Assembly: GCF_900102435.1 (NCBI RefSeq)
Contig: NZ_FNBU01000010.1
Location: 40,722-104,721, forward strand
DNA: 64,000 nucleotides
From: Sporolituus thermophilus DSM 23256
GTDB taxonomy: Bacteria; Bacillota; Negativicutes; Sporomusales; Thermosinaceae
Direction of reading: 5' to 3'
Part shown: positions 34,350-43,898 of the stretch, piece by piece
Layout: every line of letters begins with the position of its first letter
Position numbering within the stretch: the first letter of the stretch is position 1
Program-made: the position numbers and the translations under genes
The notes under the pieces: generated by a model
Told to the model about the DNA's origin: nothing
Database searches by the model: none
The model's input: the letters and a program-made list of their open reading frames with translations, nothing else

Positions 34350-34446
34350 AAACAAAAAGACCTGCCCCCTTAAGGTGCAGGTCCCGCAGAGCCTTTCTGC
34401 TGCAAACGCCCGGCTGCACTGCCTTACGGCAGCCGCCTGTTCCTGT
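34350..34446 (-). promoter_or_regulatory. NiCo riboswitch with terminator
   Basis: On the minus strand ACAGGCGGCTGCC, then GTGCAGCCGGGCG, then CTGCGGGACCTGC reproduce the czcD-motif layout (four helices around conserved GCAGCCGGGC and GCGGGAC). The 3' strand GACCTGC (34383-34377) re-pairs with GCAGGTC (34365-34359) to form a terminator ending in TTTTT. Metal binding should prevent termination and turn on the exporter. A TATAAT -10 lies at 34455-34450. Confidence 0.88.
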
Positions 34447-34502
34447 TGTATTATATTAACATGGTGGAGGAAATGTGTAAAGGCGGAAAGCGTCCGCAAT
34501 AA

Positions 34503-35147
34503 TCAACCAATTTGCGCCACATGGGCTACCGTAAAGCCTATCTTGGCTAAACGGGCCGTAAGCTCGGTCACGTCACGCACGTCGGCGCGGATGACCAGTT
34601 CGGCCTTGTCGTCGCCGTTTTTATAGCAGGCCAGGCTGCTAATATTAATACCCAGTTCTTTGAACACTTCCGTAATGTCATGGATTACTCCAACAGTGTC
34701 GGTTACGTTGATGGTCAGGCGCACTTTTCCTTCCGGCAGCCCCATAACATCAACAAAGGTCTTAAAAATATCGGTTTCGGTGATGATGCCCACCACCGCG
34801 CCGGCCGCATTGACCACTACCAGGCCACCGATTTTATTGTTATACATCAGCAGGGCTGCTTCTTCAATCGTGGCATCGTCGCGGATAGTAATAACATTGG
34901 TGCGCATTACCTCTTTCACCTGCATTTTGGCGAGCAGGTAGTTGAGTTCAAAGATGGAAAGCGTTGTCGCCGGCGAGGGCGAGACTTCCCGCAGGTCGCG
35001 GTCGGTGACGATACCTACCAGCCGGCCTTTATCCACTACCGGCAACCGGCGGAACTTGTGGCTCCGCATGATTTCGAAGGCGTCGGCCACTGTCGCCGTA
35101 GGGCTGATGGTCACAGGATTGGGAGTCATCCGTTTGGCCACAAACAT
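34503..35147 (-). CDS. CBS-ACT domain regulatory protein (AcuB-like)
   Basis: 214 residues from ATG 35147 with AGGAGGG eight bases upstream. Two CBS domains (about 5-60 and 75-135; FRRLPVVDKGRLVGIVTDRDL) are followed by an ACT domain (VRLTINVTDTVGVIHDITEVFKELG). Such proteins sense adenylates and amino acids. The gene is 50 bp downstream of livF on the same strand, so it may monitor branched-chain amino acid status, but that is inference. Confidence 0.88.
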   Translation of the reverse strand: MFVAKRMTPNPVTISPTATVADAFEIMRSHKFRRLPVVDKGRLVGIVTDRDLREVSPSPATTLSIFELNYLLAKMQVKEVMRTNVITIRDDATIEEAALLMYNNKIGGLVVVNAAGAVVGIITETDIFKTFVDVMGLPEGKVRLTINVTDTVGVIHDITEVFKELGINISSLACYKNGDDKAELVIRADVRDVTELTARLAKIGFTVAHVAQIG

Positions 35148-35197
35148 ACTCTGCACCCTCCTTGTTTATATAACTCAGGCCAGCCACCTGGTCGCGA

Positions 35198-35902
35198 TCA
35201 GCCGCCCAGATAGGCCTTACGGACCGCCTCGCTTTGCGCCAGGTCGGCGGCCTTGCCGGCCAGGGTGATGCGGCCGGTTTCAAGCACATAGGCCTGGTGG
35301 GCAATGGACAGGGCCATGTGGGCGTTCTGCTCGACCAGCAGGATGGTGGTGCCGCTCGCATTGATTTCCTTAATAATTGAAAATATTTCTTTGACCAAAA
35401 GGGGCGCGAGTCCCATGGACGGTTCGTCCAACAAGAGTAGCCGCGGTCGGCTCATCAGGGCGCGCCCCATGGCCAGCATCTGCTGCTCGCCGCCGGACAG
35501 AGTGCCGGCAATCTGACTCCGCCGCTCGGCCAGGCGGGGAAAGCGGGCAAACACCTTCTCCAGGTCGGCGGCGACGCCGGCACTGTCCTTACGGGTATAA
35601 GCGCCCAATTCCAGATTCTCCAAAACCGTCATATTGGCAAAAATACGGCGGCCTTCCGGCACTTGGGAAATACCCATTTTGACGATATCCTGGGCCGGCA
35701 GGCCGGCAATATTTTTGCCTTCAAACAGGATTTGCCCAGTTTTGGGTTTAAGCAAGCCGGAAATAGTCCGCAAGGTGGTGCTTTTGCCGGCGCCGTTGGC
35801 GCCGATAAGGGTGACGATTTCCCCTTCTTTTACTTCTACGCTTATGCTCTTCAAGGCATGAATAGCACCATAGTATACGCTAATATTATCAAGTTTGAGC
35901 AT
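35198..35902 (-). CDS. livF: Branched-chain amino acid ABC transporter ATPase LivF
   Basis: 234 residues. Walker A GANGAGKST, signature LSGGEQQMLAMGRAL and Walker B LLLLDEPSMGLAP, with the LivF-type C-terminus. It powers uptake together with LivG. ATG 35902 overlaps the livG stop (TGATG). Last transporter gene of the liv operon. Confidence 0.96.
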   Translation of the reverse strand: MLKLDNISVYYGAIHALKSISVEVKEGEIVTLIGANGAGKSTTLRTISGLLKPKTGQILFEGKNIAGLPAQDIVKMGISQVPEGRRIFANMTVLENLELGAYTRKDSAGVAADLEKVFARFPRLAERRSQIAGTLSGGEQQMLAMGRALMSRPRLLLLDEPSMGLAPLLVKEIFSIIKEINASGTTILLVEQNAHMALSIAHQAYVLETGRITLAGKAADLAQSEAVRKAYLGG

Positions 35903-36669
35903 CAGTGCACCTCCTCGCCGAGGTAGGCCTCGATGACGCGTGGGTTGGTCTTAATTTCCTGCGGTGTGCCATGGGCGATAACGCTGCCGTAATCAAGCAC
36001 GTAGATGCGCTCGCACACCCCCATAACCAAGCTCATATCGTGTTCAATCAGCAGAATGGTTAAATTAAACTGGTGGCGGATCCAGCGGATCATTTCCATC
36101 AGCTGCTGGGTCTCCTGGGGGTTCATGCCGGCTGCCGGCTCGTCAAGCAGCAGCAGTCTGGGCTGGGCGGCCAGCGCCCGGGCGATTTCGAGGCGGCGCT
36201 GCTCGCCGTAGGAGAGATTTTTGGCTATTTCATCTTTTTTATCGGCCAGTTGGAAAATTTCAAGAAACCGGAGCGCCTTGGCCTCAATTTCCGCTTCCTC
36301 CTGCCAGTAGCGCCCCAGGCGCAGGATGGACTCGACCAGGCCGTAGCGCACATGGAAGTGGTAGGCGATTTTCACATTGTCCAGCACAGTAAGGTCGGCA
36401 AACAGGCGGATATTCTGAAAGGTACGGGCAATACCGCGCTGGGTTATCTGAAAGGGGCGCAGGCCCACGACGCTTTTGCCGTCAAATTCGATTTCTCCCT
36501 CGGTCGGCTCATAAACGCCGGTGAGCAGGTTAAATACCGTAGTTTTGCCGGCGCCGTTGGGGCCGATAAGTCCAACCAGCTCGCCGGGCTGGATTTCGAT
36601 ATTGACGTTGGAGACGGCACGCAGTCCGCCAAACACTTTGGATAATTTAGTTGCTTTGAGCAGTGCCAC
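35902..36669 (-). CDS. livG: Branched-chain amino acid ABC transporter ATPase LivG
   Basis: 255 residues from GTG 36669 with GGGGAGG eight bases upstream. Walker [10 protein letters not shown] and signature [15 protein letters not shown] are present. The extended helical insertion [21 protein letters not shown] is typical of LivG. The [11 protein letters not shown] switch is followed by the conserved tail. The 5' end overlaps livM by 23 bp. Confidence 0.95.
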   Translation of the reverse strand: MALLKATKLSKVFGGLRAVSNVNIEIQPGELVGLIGPNGAGKTTVFNLLTGVYEPTEGEIEFDGKSVVGLRPFQITQRGIARTFQNIRLFADLTVLDNVKIAYHFHVRYGLVESILRLGRYWQEEAEIEAKALRFLEIFQLADKKDEIAKNLSYGEQRRLEIARALAAQPRLLLLDEPAAGMNPQETQQLMEMIRWIRHQFNLTILLIEHDMSLVMGVCERIYVLDYGSVIAHGTPQEIKTNPRVIEAYLGEEVH

Positions 36670-37624
36670 GGACGCCACCTCCCCGCAGTTTGCCAAATAG
36701 TTTAAGACTAAGCTCTTTATTGCCGAACAGCCCCTGGGGCCGGTACAGCATCAGGGCGATGAGGAGCAGCGAGTAGATAACCATCCGCCACTCGGGATAG
36801 CCGGCCAGCGCTGCCGAGACAAAGGTAAGCAGGATGGCGGCGGTAATGGAGCCGGTAAGGCTGCCCAGGCCGCCGAGAACCACCATGGTCAGGATGTCAA
36901 AGGATTTCATGAACGTAAACGATGCCGGATGGGCGATATAAAAGTAGTGGGAAAAGAGGGCGCCGGCAACACCGGCAAAGGCGGCGCCGATCGTAAAGGC
37001 CAGCACCTTGTACCGCGTCGTGTCAACCCCCATGGCCTCGGCGGCAATTTCGTTCTCGCGAATGGAAATGCAAGCCCGGCCGTGACTGGAGTTGATGAAG
37101 TTTTTTATAACGAAAATGGTGAACACCATGGCCCAAAACACCCAGGTAAAACTGGTATAGCGGGGAATGCCCATAAAGCCCGAGGCGCCGCCCACATAGG
37201 GGATGTTAAGAATGGTAATCCGGATGATTTCCCCCAGACCTAAGGTGGCAATCGCCAGATAGTCGCCGCTCAGCCTGAGGGTTGGCAGACCAATGACAAA
37301 TCCGAGCACGCCGGCAGCGACGGCGCCGGCAATAATGGCAAGGATGAATGGAACCTGGAACTTGACGGTCAGCACGGCGCTCAGGTACGCGCCAACGGCC
37401 ATAAAGCCGGCGTGTCCGATGGAAAACTGACCGGTAAAGCCGTTGATAAGATTAAGGCTGACGGCGAGAATAATGTTGATGCAGATCAGAATAATATTGA
37501 GCAACCAGAAGGAGCCGATAATATCAAACTCAATCATGGCCTGCACGGCCGCATAAAGGCCAAGGCACGCCGCGAGGCTGGCGAGATCGGTCTTTCTTTT
37601 TGCGTTCATACCCGGTATGGTCAT
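36647..37624 (-). CDS. livM: Branched-chain amino acid permease LivM
   Basis: 325 residues from ATG 37624 (AGGTGAGAG upstream). Eight to ten helices with the LivM/H signature [24 protein letters not shown] and the cytoplasmic EAA-like loop [20 protein letters not shown]. It forms the membrane channel with LivH. The ribosome-binding site lies at the end of livH, 9 bp away. Confidence 0.95.
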   Translation of the reverse strand: MTIPGMNAKRKTDLASLAACLGLYAAVQAMIEFDIIGSFWLLNIILICINIILAVSLNLINGFTGQFSIGHAGFMAVGAYLSAVLTVKFQVPFILAIIAGAVAAGVLGFVIGLPTLRLSGDYLAIATLGLGEIIRITILNIPYVGGASGFMGIPRYTSFTWVFWAMVFTIFVIKNFINSSHGRACISIRENEIAAEAMGVDTTRYKVLAFTIGAAFAGVAGALFSHYFYIAHPASFTFMKSFDILTMVVLGGLGSLTGSITAAILLTFVSAALAGYPEWRMVIYSLLLIALMLYRPQGLFGNKELSLKLFGKLRGGGVRGTAQSN

Positions 37625-37633
37625 CTCTCTCAC

Positions 37634-38530
37634 CTACACTTTCTCGCGCACATTTTTGCCTAGAAGGCCGGACGGTTTAAAGAGCAGGATGATGATCAGA
37701 ATGGCAAAAGCCGCGGCATCGCGGAAAGTGGAGGAAATGAAGCCGCTGACCAGCGCTTCGATGATGCCCATAATGATGCCGCCCAGCATCGCCCCGGGAA
37801 TAATGCCGATACCGCCCAGCACGGCGGCCACGAAAGCTTTGAGGCCGGGCATAATGCCCATCAGCGGGTCAATCGAGTTATAGTACACGCCGACTAACAC
37901 CCCGGCGGCGGCGGCCAGGCTGGAACCAATGGCAAAAGTCACCGAAATGATGCGGTCCACGTCGATACCCATCAGGCGCGCCGCATCGGTATCGTAAGAT
38001 ACCGCCCGCATGGCCTTGCCCACTTTGGTGCGGTTGACGACATAGGTCAGCACGACCATTAGAATTAACGAAACGGTAAGGATAACGATCTGCTGGTTAT
38101 TGACCACCAGCCCGCCAAAGTGGTACAGCTCGGCCGGGAAAACGGCCGGGAAAGTCCGCGGCTGTGGCGTCATCAGTAAGATGCCGCCGTACTCTAAGAG
38201 CAGCGATATACCGATGGCCGTAATAAGTACGGCGATTTTCGGCGCATGGCGCAGCGGACGGTAGGCGGCCCGCTCGATGATGATGCCGGCCGCGGCAGCA
38301 ACAGCCATGGCAAAAACCAATGATGGGATAAACGGCCATTTAAATACGGTCGTAGCAAAAAAACCGGCATAAGCGCCCAGCATATAAATATCGCCATGAG
38401 CAAAGTTAATCAGGCGGATGATACCATATACCATGGTGTAGCCTAAAGCGATCAAGGCATAAATGCTGCCGAGGGAGATACCGTTAATAAGCTGCTGGCC
38501 AAGCTGCTGGGAAAATGAGCTGAATTCCAT
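37634..38530 (-). CDS. livH: Branched-chain amino acid permease LivH
   Basis: 298 residues, with N-terminal GISLGSIYALIALGYTMVYGIIRLINFAHGD diagnostic of LivH. Loop AVSYDTDAARLMGIDVDRII contacts the ATPase. ATG 38530 after GGAGGGG. It stands 140 bp downstream of livK, with a hairpin (CCCCATT/AATGGGG, about 38622-38653) in the gap that may lower permease expression relative to the binding protein. Confidence 0.95.
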   Translation of the reverse strand: MEFSSFSQQLGQQLINGISLGSIYALIALGYTMVYGIIRLINFAHGDIYMLGAYAGFFATTVFKWPFIPSLVFAMAVAAAAGIIIERAAYRPLRHAPKIAVLITAIGISLLLEYGGILLMTPQPRTFPAVFPAELYHFGGLVVNNQQIVILTVSLILMVVLTYVVNRTKVGKAMRAVSYDTDAARLMGIDVDRIISVTFAIGSSLAAAAGVLVGVYYNSIDPLMGIMPGLKAFVAAVLGGIGIIPGAMLGGIIMGIIEALVSGFISSTFRDAAAFAILIIILLFKPSGLLGKNVREKV

Positions 38531-38669
38531 GCGCTCCCCTCCTCATAAATTCGGTAGTTAAACGTATCCAAGGTACACCCCGCCAATTGTAACATCCGCA
38601 AAAGGAAGGTTTTTCACAAGAATGGGGATTAGGCTCCCCTAACCCCCATTGGTTATGTGGTTGTTTTCA

Positions 38670-39845
38670 TTACGGATTGATTTTTTCTTTAAAGATCTGT
38701 TTACCGTCTTTGAGCTCGATAATCGCCGCGCTCTTCACCGGGTTATGGTTGGCGTCAAGGGTAATCACGCCAGTAACCAACTGCAAGTTTTTGGTCTGCG
38801 CCAACGCATCTTTTATTTTAGCGGGTTCAGCGCTGCCGGCACGCTTAATGGCGTCGACGAGGAGCATGGCGGCGTCATAACCGAGCGCCGCCAAGGCGTC
38901 CGGCACTTGGCCGTATTCTTTCTTGTACGCTTCAACGAACTTCACGACGCGCGGGTCTTTGTCTTCCGGCGAGTAATGGTTGCTGAAGTAGGCGTTGTTT
39001 AGAGCAGCGGCGCCGGCGATTTCCAGCAGTTTAGGCGAATCCCAGCCGTCCGCGCCTAGAAGCGGTACGGTAATGCCCAGTTCACGGGCCTGTTTCACGA
39101 TTTTGCCCACTTCTTCATAGTAAGCCGGGATAAAGATAACGTCCGGGTTAGCGGCTTTAATCTTGGTCAGCGTGGCCTTAAAGTCTTGGTCTTTTTGCAG
39201 GAACGCTTCTTTGGCCACTATTTTGCCGCCATTCTTGGTAAAGGTCTGCTCGAACACTTCCGTCAGGCCTTTGGAATAGTCCGAGCTGTTGTCAGTGTAG
39301 ATAGCGGCGGTCTTGGCATTAAGCGACTTGCTGGCGAAGTTGGCCATGACCGAGCCTTGGAAGGGATCAATAAAGCAGGAGCGGAAGACCCATTCGCGCA
39401 GTTTGCCGTTTTCCACGGTAACACGCGGGTTGGTGGAAGTAGGTGTAATCAGCGGAATCTTGTTATCCTGGGCGACCTGTACCGCCGCCAGCGTATTGGT
39501 ACTGGCGACCGCGCCGAGAACCGCGACTACTTTGTCTTGGGTGATTAACTTGGTGATGGCATTTGTGGACTCGGACGGCTCCGACTTATTGTCGGCCGCA
39601 ATGAAGACAAGTTGTTTACCGAGCACACCGCCGGCGGCGTTCACTTCCTTAAACGCCAGTTTTGCACCGTTGGCCGCGGAGTTGCCGAAGGTCGCTACCC
39701 CGCCGGTGAGTTCAAAGTTACCGCCAATCTTTATTTCTTTTGCATCACTGCTGGTCGTAGACGATCCGCCGCAGCCGGCGACAAGCCCGGCAAACATCGT
39801 CAGCGCCACCGCCAGCCCCGTAAAGGACAGCCATTTCTTCTTCAC
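38670..39845 (-). CDS. livK: Branched-chain amino acid-binding lipoprotein LivK
   Basis: 391 residues from GTG 39845 (GAGGGGGAT upstream). The signal peptide KKKWLSFTGLAVALTMFAGLVAGC ends in a lipobox (VAGC), so the mature protein is lipid-anchored. It is a periplasmic-binding-protein type I fold (IKIGGNFELTGGVATFGNSAANGAKLAF). It captures Leu/Ile/Val (or related) outside the inner membrane for LivHMGF. First gene after the ppGpp-type leader. Confidence 0.95.
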   Translation of the reverse strand: MKKKWLSFTGLAVALTMFAGLVAGCGGSSTTSSDAKEIKIGGNFELTGGVATFGNSAANGAKLAFKEVNAAGGVLGKQLVFIAADNKSEPSESTNAITKLITQDKVVAVLGAVASTNTLAAVQVAQDNKIPLITPTSTNPRVTVENGKLREWVFRSCFIDPFQGSVMANFASKSLNAKTAAIYTDNSSDYSKGLTEVFEQTFTKNGGKIVAKEAFLQKDQDFKATLTKIKAANPDVIFIPAYYEEVGKIVKQARELGITVPLLGADGWDSPKLLEIAGAAALNNAYFSNHYSPEDKDPRVVKFVEAYKKEYGQVPDALAALGYDAAMLLVDAIKRAGSAEPAKIKDALAQTKNLQLVTGVITLDANHNPVKSAAIIELKDGKQIFKEKINP

Positions 39846-39977
39846 GTTTACAATCCCCCTCGTCGTCAGTTATTAGCATTATTTACATCAGTCCGCAATT
39901 TTGCGCCCGCCCGGTCTTAGGCCTGCCATCCCCTCCTTTTGCGCCTCTGCCGGTGCTGAACTGCTTACAACTCTCAT

Positions 39978-40135
39978 AAAGGAAAAACCCCGGCAGAAAT
40001 ACTCCTGCTACAGGAGGATTTTCCGCTAGGGTCTTTTCTACCCACGGTGTATGCCTGGTCTTCGGCGCCGGCACTTGTACCGCTCGGACCTGCCCGCCGC
40101 TACCGGCGCGGAACCCTAAGGTACACTCCTCGCAG
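39978..40135 (-). promoter_or_regulatory. ykkC subtype 2a (ppGpp-type) riboswitch and terminator, livK leader
   Basis: On the minus strand CCTTAGGGTTCCGCGCC, then CAGGTCCGAGCGGTACA, then ACACCGTGGGTAGAAAAGACCC follow the ykkC consensus. The GGTACA variant and the context (branched-chain amino acid transport) fit the ppGpp-sensing subtype rather than guanidine or PRPP. A terminator follows (ACCCTAGC...GCCGGGGTTTTT with an inner CTCCTG/CAGGAG stem). A homologous leader lies upstream of the glutamate synthase genes. Confidence 0.82.
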
Positions 40136-40155
40136 ATATTTGTTTCCTGTGCATA

Positions 40156-40185
40156 ATTATATGAGGACTCTTTATAGCATGTCAA
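40156..40185 (-). promoter_or_regulatory. Promoter of the liv operon
   Basis: On the minus strand TTGACA (40185-40180), an 18-bp spacer and TATAAT (40161-40156), just upstream of the riboswitch. Confidence 0.88.
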
Positions 40186-40248
40186 GTGTAATGGTGTAAA
40201 ATTTTATTCTGCCCGCTGGTGCGGTACAGTATACACACCGCCGCAAAT

Positions 40249-40989
40249 TTAGGGGACGTAGAGCAGACCATACGGGCGGTGGGTCACCGGCGCGAGTTTC
40301 ACGAACGGCGCATCCAGAATTGCCCGCGTGTCACCGCCAAAATAGCGGCAGTAGTCCCCTACCAAACCCCGGATGGTGTCCCAGTCGGCATCGGTCAGCG
40401 GCAGGACGCTCACTTCCTTACCCAGGCAGTCGGTATCAACACGACCCCGGATGTAAATAACCCCGCCGTGCATACCTGTCCCGACATAATCGCCTACCGG
40501 CGGGCGGTCGTCTGCCCCCAGTCCCAGGACCAGGATGACGCCGCCGGCCATATACTCGCCCAAAAAGTGTTGGGCGGTGCCGCCAATAACGATGACCGGC
40601 TTCATCTCCCGGTAGGCTTTCATGTGAATACCGGCGCGGTAGCCGGCATAGTCGCGGATGAAAATGCGCCCACCCCGCATCGAAACACCAAGGACATCAT
40701 TGACATGTCCGTGGATTACGATTTCCCCGGCATTGAGCGTGTTGCCTACCGCTTCCTGGCCGTTGCCGTAGACGGTAATGCGCGGCCCGTTGCCAAAAGC
40801 GGCCAAATCCGAGCCCGGCGTGCCGTAGATCTCGATATGCACCGGTGCGTTCACACCGGTGCCGATGTAACGCTGGCCACAGGCACCCTCCACCTTTACC
40901 GTGGCCGCGCCGGCCGCCACGGCGGCGCGGATCTCGTTATTCAGTTCCCGGTAGCTCAGCTTATGCGCGTCCACCACCCTTATGCTCAT
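40249..40989 (-). CDS. Glutamate synthase alpha, GXGXG (C-terminal) domain protein
   Basis: 246 residues made of the parallel beta-helix domain seen at the end of GltB. It has repeated Gly spacing (GTPGSDLAAFGNGPRITVYGNG, GMHGGVIYIRGRV). In this archaeal-type arrangement the three GltB domains are separate polypeptides; this one is structural. It is 5 bp downstream of the FMN-domain gene; ATG 40989 follows GGGGAGG. Confidence 0.9.
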   Translation of the reverse strand: MSIRVVDAHKLSYRELNNEIRAAVAAGAATVKVEGACGQRYIGTGVNAPVHIEIYGTPGSDLAAFGNGPRITVYGNGQEAVGNTLNAGEIVIHGHVNDVLGVSMRGGRIFIRDYAGYRAGIHMKAYREMKPVIVIGGTAQHFLGEYMAGGVILVLGLGADDRPPVGDYVGTGMHGGVIYIRGRVDTDCLGKEVSVLPLTDADWDTIRGLVGDYCRYFGGDTRAILDAPFVKLAPVTHRPYGLLYVP

Positions 40990-40994
40990 ATCTA

Positions 40995-42491
40995 TTACCT
41001 CCCCACCGGTTTTATGCCAAGAATGTCGAGCGTCTGAGCATCAAGGCCCACACCGCGCAGGCGCTCCCGGCTGCCGCGCAGCGATTCCAGGGCGTTGACC
41101 CCGAGGGCGCCGAGCATTTCCTTAATTTCCAGGCTCCACGCCCTGAGCAAATTGGTCAGCATCTTGGCGCCGATGTCAGGATCCAAGCGGCTGACCAGGT
41201 CATCACGCTGCGTAGCGATACCCCAGGCGCATTTACCTGTATGGCAGCGCTGGCACACATGGCAGCCAAGCGCGACCAAGGCAGCCGTGCCGATCGCTAC
41301 GGCGTCGGCGCCGAGGGCGATAGCCTTGACGACATCGGCACTGTTACGGATGCCGCCGGCCACAATGATCGAAGCCCGGTTTCTGATTCCCTCGCGCCGT
41401 AGCCGTTCGTCGACAACGGCGAGCGCAATTTCGATTGGGATACCGACATTATCGCGGATCATGGTTGGGGCCGCCCCGGTACCGCCGCGAAAACCGTCGA
41501 TGGAGACAATATCGGCGCCGGCGCGGACAACACCGGACGCAATGGCCGCGATGTTGTGAACGGCCGAAACTTTGACCGCCACCGGTTTTTGGTAATGGGT
41601 GGCTTCTTTGATGGCAAAGATAAGCTGCCGCAGGTCTTCAATGGAATAGATATCATGATGCGGCGCCGGCGACAGGGCGTCGGACTGCTCAGGAATCATG
41701 CGGGTCTCGCTGATTGCGGCGGTCACCTTTTCCCCCGGCAGGTGACCGCCGATGCCCGGCTTGGCGCCTTGGCCGATTTTGATTTCAATAACCGCCCCGG
41801 CATTGAGGTACTCGGCATGCAGGCCGAAGCGGCCGGACGCGCACTGGGTGATAATATGGTCGCCATAGGCGTAAAGGTCACGGTGCAGGCCGCCTTCGCC
41901 GCAGTTCATCAGCGTGCCGCTTTGCTTGGCTGCCGCCGCGAGGGCCTTATGGGCATTTAGGCTAACTGCGCCATAGGACATGGCGCCAAAGGTAATGGGC
42001 GTCTCCAGGCGGATTTGCGGCGGCAGCGGCTCGGCCAGCCGCGTTTTGCCCCCGTCGGTCGCCAGCTTTATCCGGTCGGGCCGCCCGCCCAAATACGTCC
42101 TGAGTTCCATTGGTTCGCGCAGCGGGTCGATGGACGGGTTGGTAACCTGGCAGGCGTCCAGCAGAATATGGTCCCAGTACACGGGATAGGGCTTGTCGCA
42201 ACCGGTAGAAGTCAGCAGTTTGCCGCCTGTATTGGCCTGTTTATAAATATTATGAAGGTGGTATGGCTGCCATAAGGCATTTTCCTTGTAAGTGTAGGGG
42301 TTTTTAGTGACGGTAATGGCTTCCACCGGACAGGTAGCCACACAGCGATGGCAGGCTACACAGTTTTTGTGATCCGCTACGACGCGGCCCTCGAACTTGA
42401 GAGCGCCGAAACTGCATTCGCGCGCGCAGCGACCGCAGCGCACACAGGTTTCATCAATATGCACCTTGAACTCTGCCGGCAGTTTATGCAT
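40995..42491 (-). CDS. Glutamate synthase, ferredoxin + FMN-binding central domain
   Basis: 498 residues. Two N-terminal [4Fe-4S] motifs (CVRCGRCAREC and CVACHRCVATC) precede the FMN-binding TIM barrel with AGADIVSIDGFRGGTGAAP. The 3Fe-4S-type cluster motif GCHVCQRCHTGKCAWGI is present. It converts 2-oxoglutarate and ammonia to glutamate. The built-in ferredoxin module can accept electrons without a GltD subunit, none of which is encoded nearby. ATG 42491 overlaps the amidotransferase gene by 8 bp. Confidence 0.93.
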   Translation of the reverse strand: MHKLPAEFKVHIDETCVRCGRCARECSFGALKFEGRVVADHKNCVACHRCVATCPVEAITVTKNPYTYKENALWQPYHLHNIYKQANTGGKLLTSTGCDKPYPVYWDHILLDACQVTNPSIDPLREPMELRTYLGGRPDRIKLATDGGKTRLAEPLPPQIRLETPITFGAMSYGAVSLNAHKALAAAAKQSGTLMNCGEGGLHRDLYAYGDHIITQCASGRFGLHAEYLNAGAVIEIKIGQGAKPGIGGHLPGEKVTAAISETRMIPEQSDALSPAPHHDIYSIEDLRQLIFAIKEATHYQKPVAVKVSAVHNIAAIASGVVRAGADIVSIDGFRGGTGAAPTMIRDNVGIPIEIALAVVDERLRREGIRNRASIIVAGGIRNSADVVKAIALGADAVAIGTAALVALGCHVCQRCHTGKCAWGIATQRDDLVSRLDPDIGAKMLTNLLRAWSLEIKEMLGALGVNALESLRGSRERLRGVGLDAQTLDILGIKPVGR

Positions 42492-43578
42492 GGATAGCGC
42501 CTCCTTTCAAACGGCCGATGATTGGCGTGCCCGCCTCCGGGATCCAGATGCGGTCAGGGTTCGGACATACTTCGCGGATGGCCGCTTCCTCGGTGGCCAC
42601 CAGTAACGTCGCCCCTTGCCGCGCCGCCACCATGGGGCGCAATTTGATGCGGTCGGTAAGGCCGATCAGTTCGCCGCTGCGGGCCACCAGGACGGAAAAG
42701 GGCCCATTGAGCAGCAGACTGCCATAGACGATGCGCAGCGCCCGAAGGAGCTGGCGCTCGTCGGCATCACTTATTTTGTCAATGTCCTTCCAGAACGGCG
42801 CCGCCAGCACTTTAGCCGCCAGCGTCACCGGCAGGCCGTGTTTGCGTACTAACAAGTCGAACGCATAAACCACTACTTCGGTGTCGGTCATGAGACTGCA
42901 TTTATAGCCCTGCTCCTCCAGATAACGGTAGTTGATGCCGTAGGAGGATATTTCGCCATTATGCACGACCGACCAGTCCAGCAGGCTGAACGGGTGAGCA
43001 CCGCCCCACCATCCCGGCGTATTAGTGGGAAACCGCCCGTGGGCAGTCCACATATAGCCTTCATATTCTTCCAAGCAGTAAAAGCGGGCCACGTCTTCAG
43101 GATAGCCAACGGCCTTGAATGCGCCCATATTCTTGCCGCTTGAGGCGACAAAGGCGCCGTCGATGGTTGAGTTTATCGTCATCACAATGTCAGTAATAAA
43201 GCACTCTTCATGAATAATTTCCCGGCGGCGCAGCGGCGGAATTTCCACAAAATACCGCCACAAGAGCGGTGAATCGCCGATCTCGGGAATTTTGCGCGTG
43301 GGGATCGGTTCGTCCTTAACCACCACAACCTTTTCCGCCAGAAAAGTTTCCGTTTCCGTCCGTGCCTTGCGGGAACTATACATCATGTGCAAAGCGTAAT
43401 AGTCTTTGTATTCCGGGTAGATGCCGTAAGCGGCAAACCCGCCACCCAGGCCGTTAGAGCGTTCCCGCATGTTGGCGATAAATTTGCGGATGCGCTCGCC
43501 GTTTTCCCGCCGGCCATCCTCATTAATAAAGCCGGCAATCGCGCATCCTGAGGGTATCCGTTCGTCTCGTCCCAACAT
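42484..43578 (-). CDS. Glutamate synthase, class II glutamine amidotransferase domain
   Basis: 364 residues. GCAIAGF provides the catalytic Cys near the N-terminus (Cys12 of the precursor, implying removal of a short propeptide). TAHGRFPTN and VHNGEISSY are the Ntn amidotransferase signatures. It releases ammonia from glutamine for the FMN subunit. First gene of the operon; ATG 43578 follows GGTGGGAGA. Confidence 0.92.
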   Translation of the reverse strand: MLGRDERIPSGCAIAGFINEDGRRENGERIRKFIANMRERSNGLGGGFAAYGIYPEYKDYYALHMMYSSRKARTETETFLAEKVVVVKDEPIPTRKIPEIGDSPLLWRYFVEIPPLRRREIIHEECFITDIVMTINSTIDGAFVASSGKNMGAFKAVGYPEDVARFYCLEEYEGYMWTAHGRFPTNTPGWWGGAHPFSLLDWSVVHNGEISSYGINYRYLEEQGYKCSLMTDTEVVVYAFDLLVRKHGLPVTLAAKVLAAPFWKDIDKISDADERQLLRALRIVYGSLLLNGPFSVLVARSGELIGLTDRIKLRPMVAARQGATLLVATEEAAIREVCPNPDRIWIPEAGTPIIGRLKGGAIHA

Positions 43579-43675
43579 TCTCCCACCACCTCATTACATG
43601 GCAAAATATAACAGACAGGCTAAAAAGCGCAGCCGCGCCCTTTAGTGAAAGCGCCAAGGGCGCGAAGAACGCCCG

Positions 43676-43889
43676 CGCCGTCTACCATTTGCGTAACTTT
43701 GCTCTACCCTGGAAAGCGTAAAACCGCAAAGGACACAAAGAACACAAAGGGCTACGCGCGCGACAATTGTCGCGCGAGAGATTAGTTCAAAAGCTTACTT
43801 TTCATCGCTTGTGGTGCCAAATTATTGGTATGATTATCTTCGCGTACTCTGCGTTCTTCGCGGTTAAAAACTTATACTTTCTGATATAG
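43676..43889. repeat. Composite palindromic repeat in the glutamate synthase leader
   Basis: AAACCGCAAAGGACACAAAG on the left and GCGTTCTTCGCGGTTAAA on the right form imperfect outer inverted repeats (family B), with CGCGCGACAATTGTCGCGCG inside. A reversed family A copy is nested at 43803-43842. The last 30 bp (43860-43889) are identical to 58540-58569. It lies between the riboswitch terminator and the first gene. Confidence 0.8.
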
Positions 43890-43898
43890 CAAGGAAAA

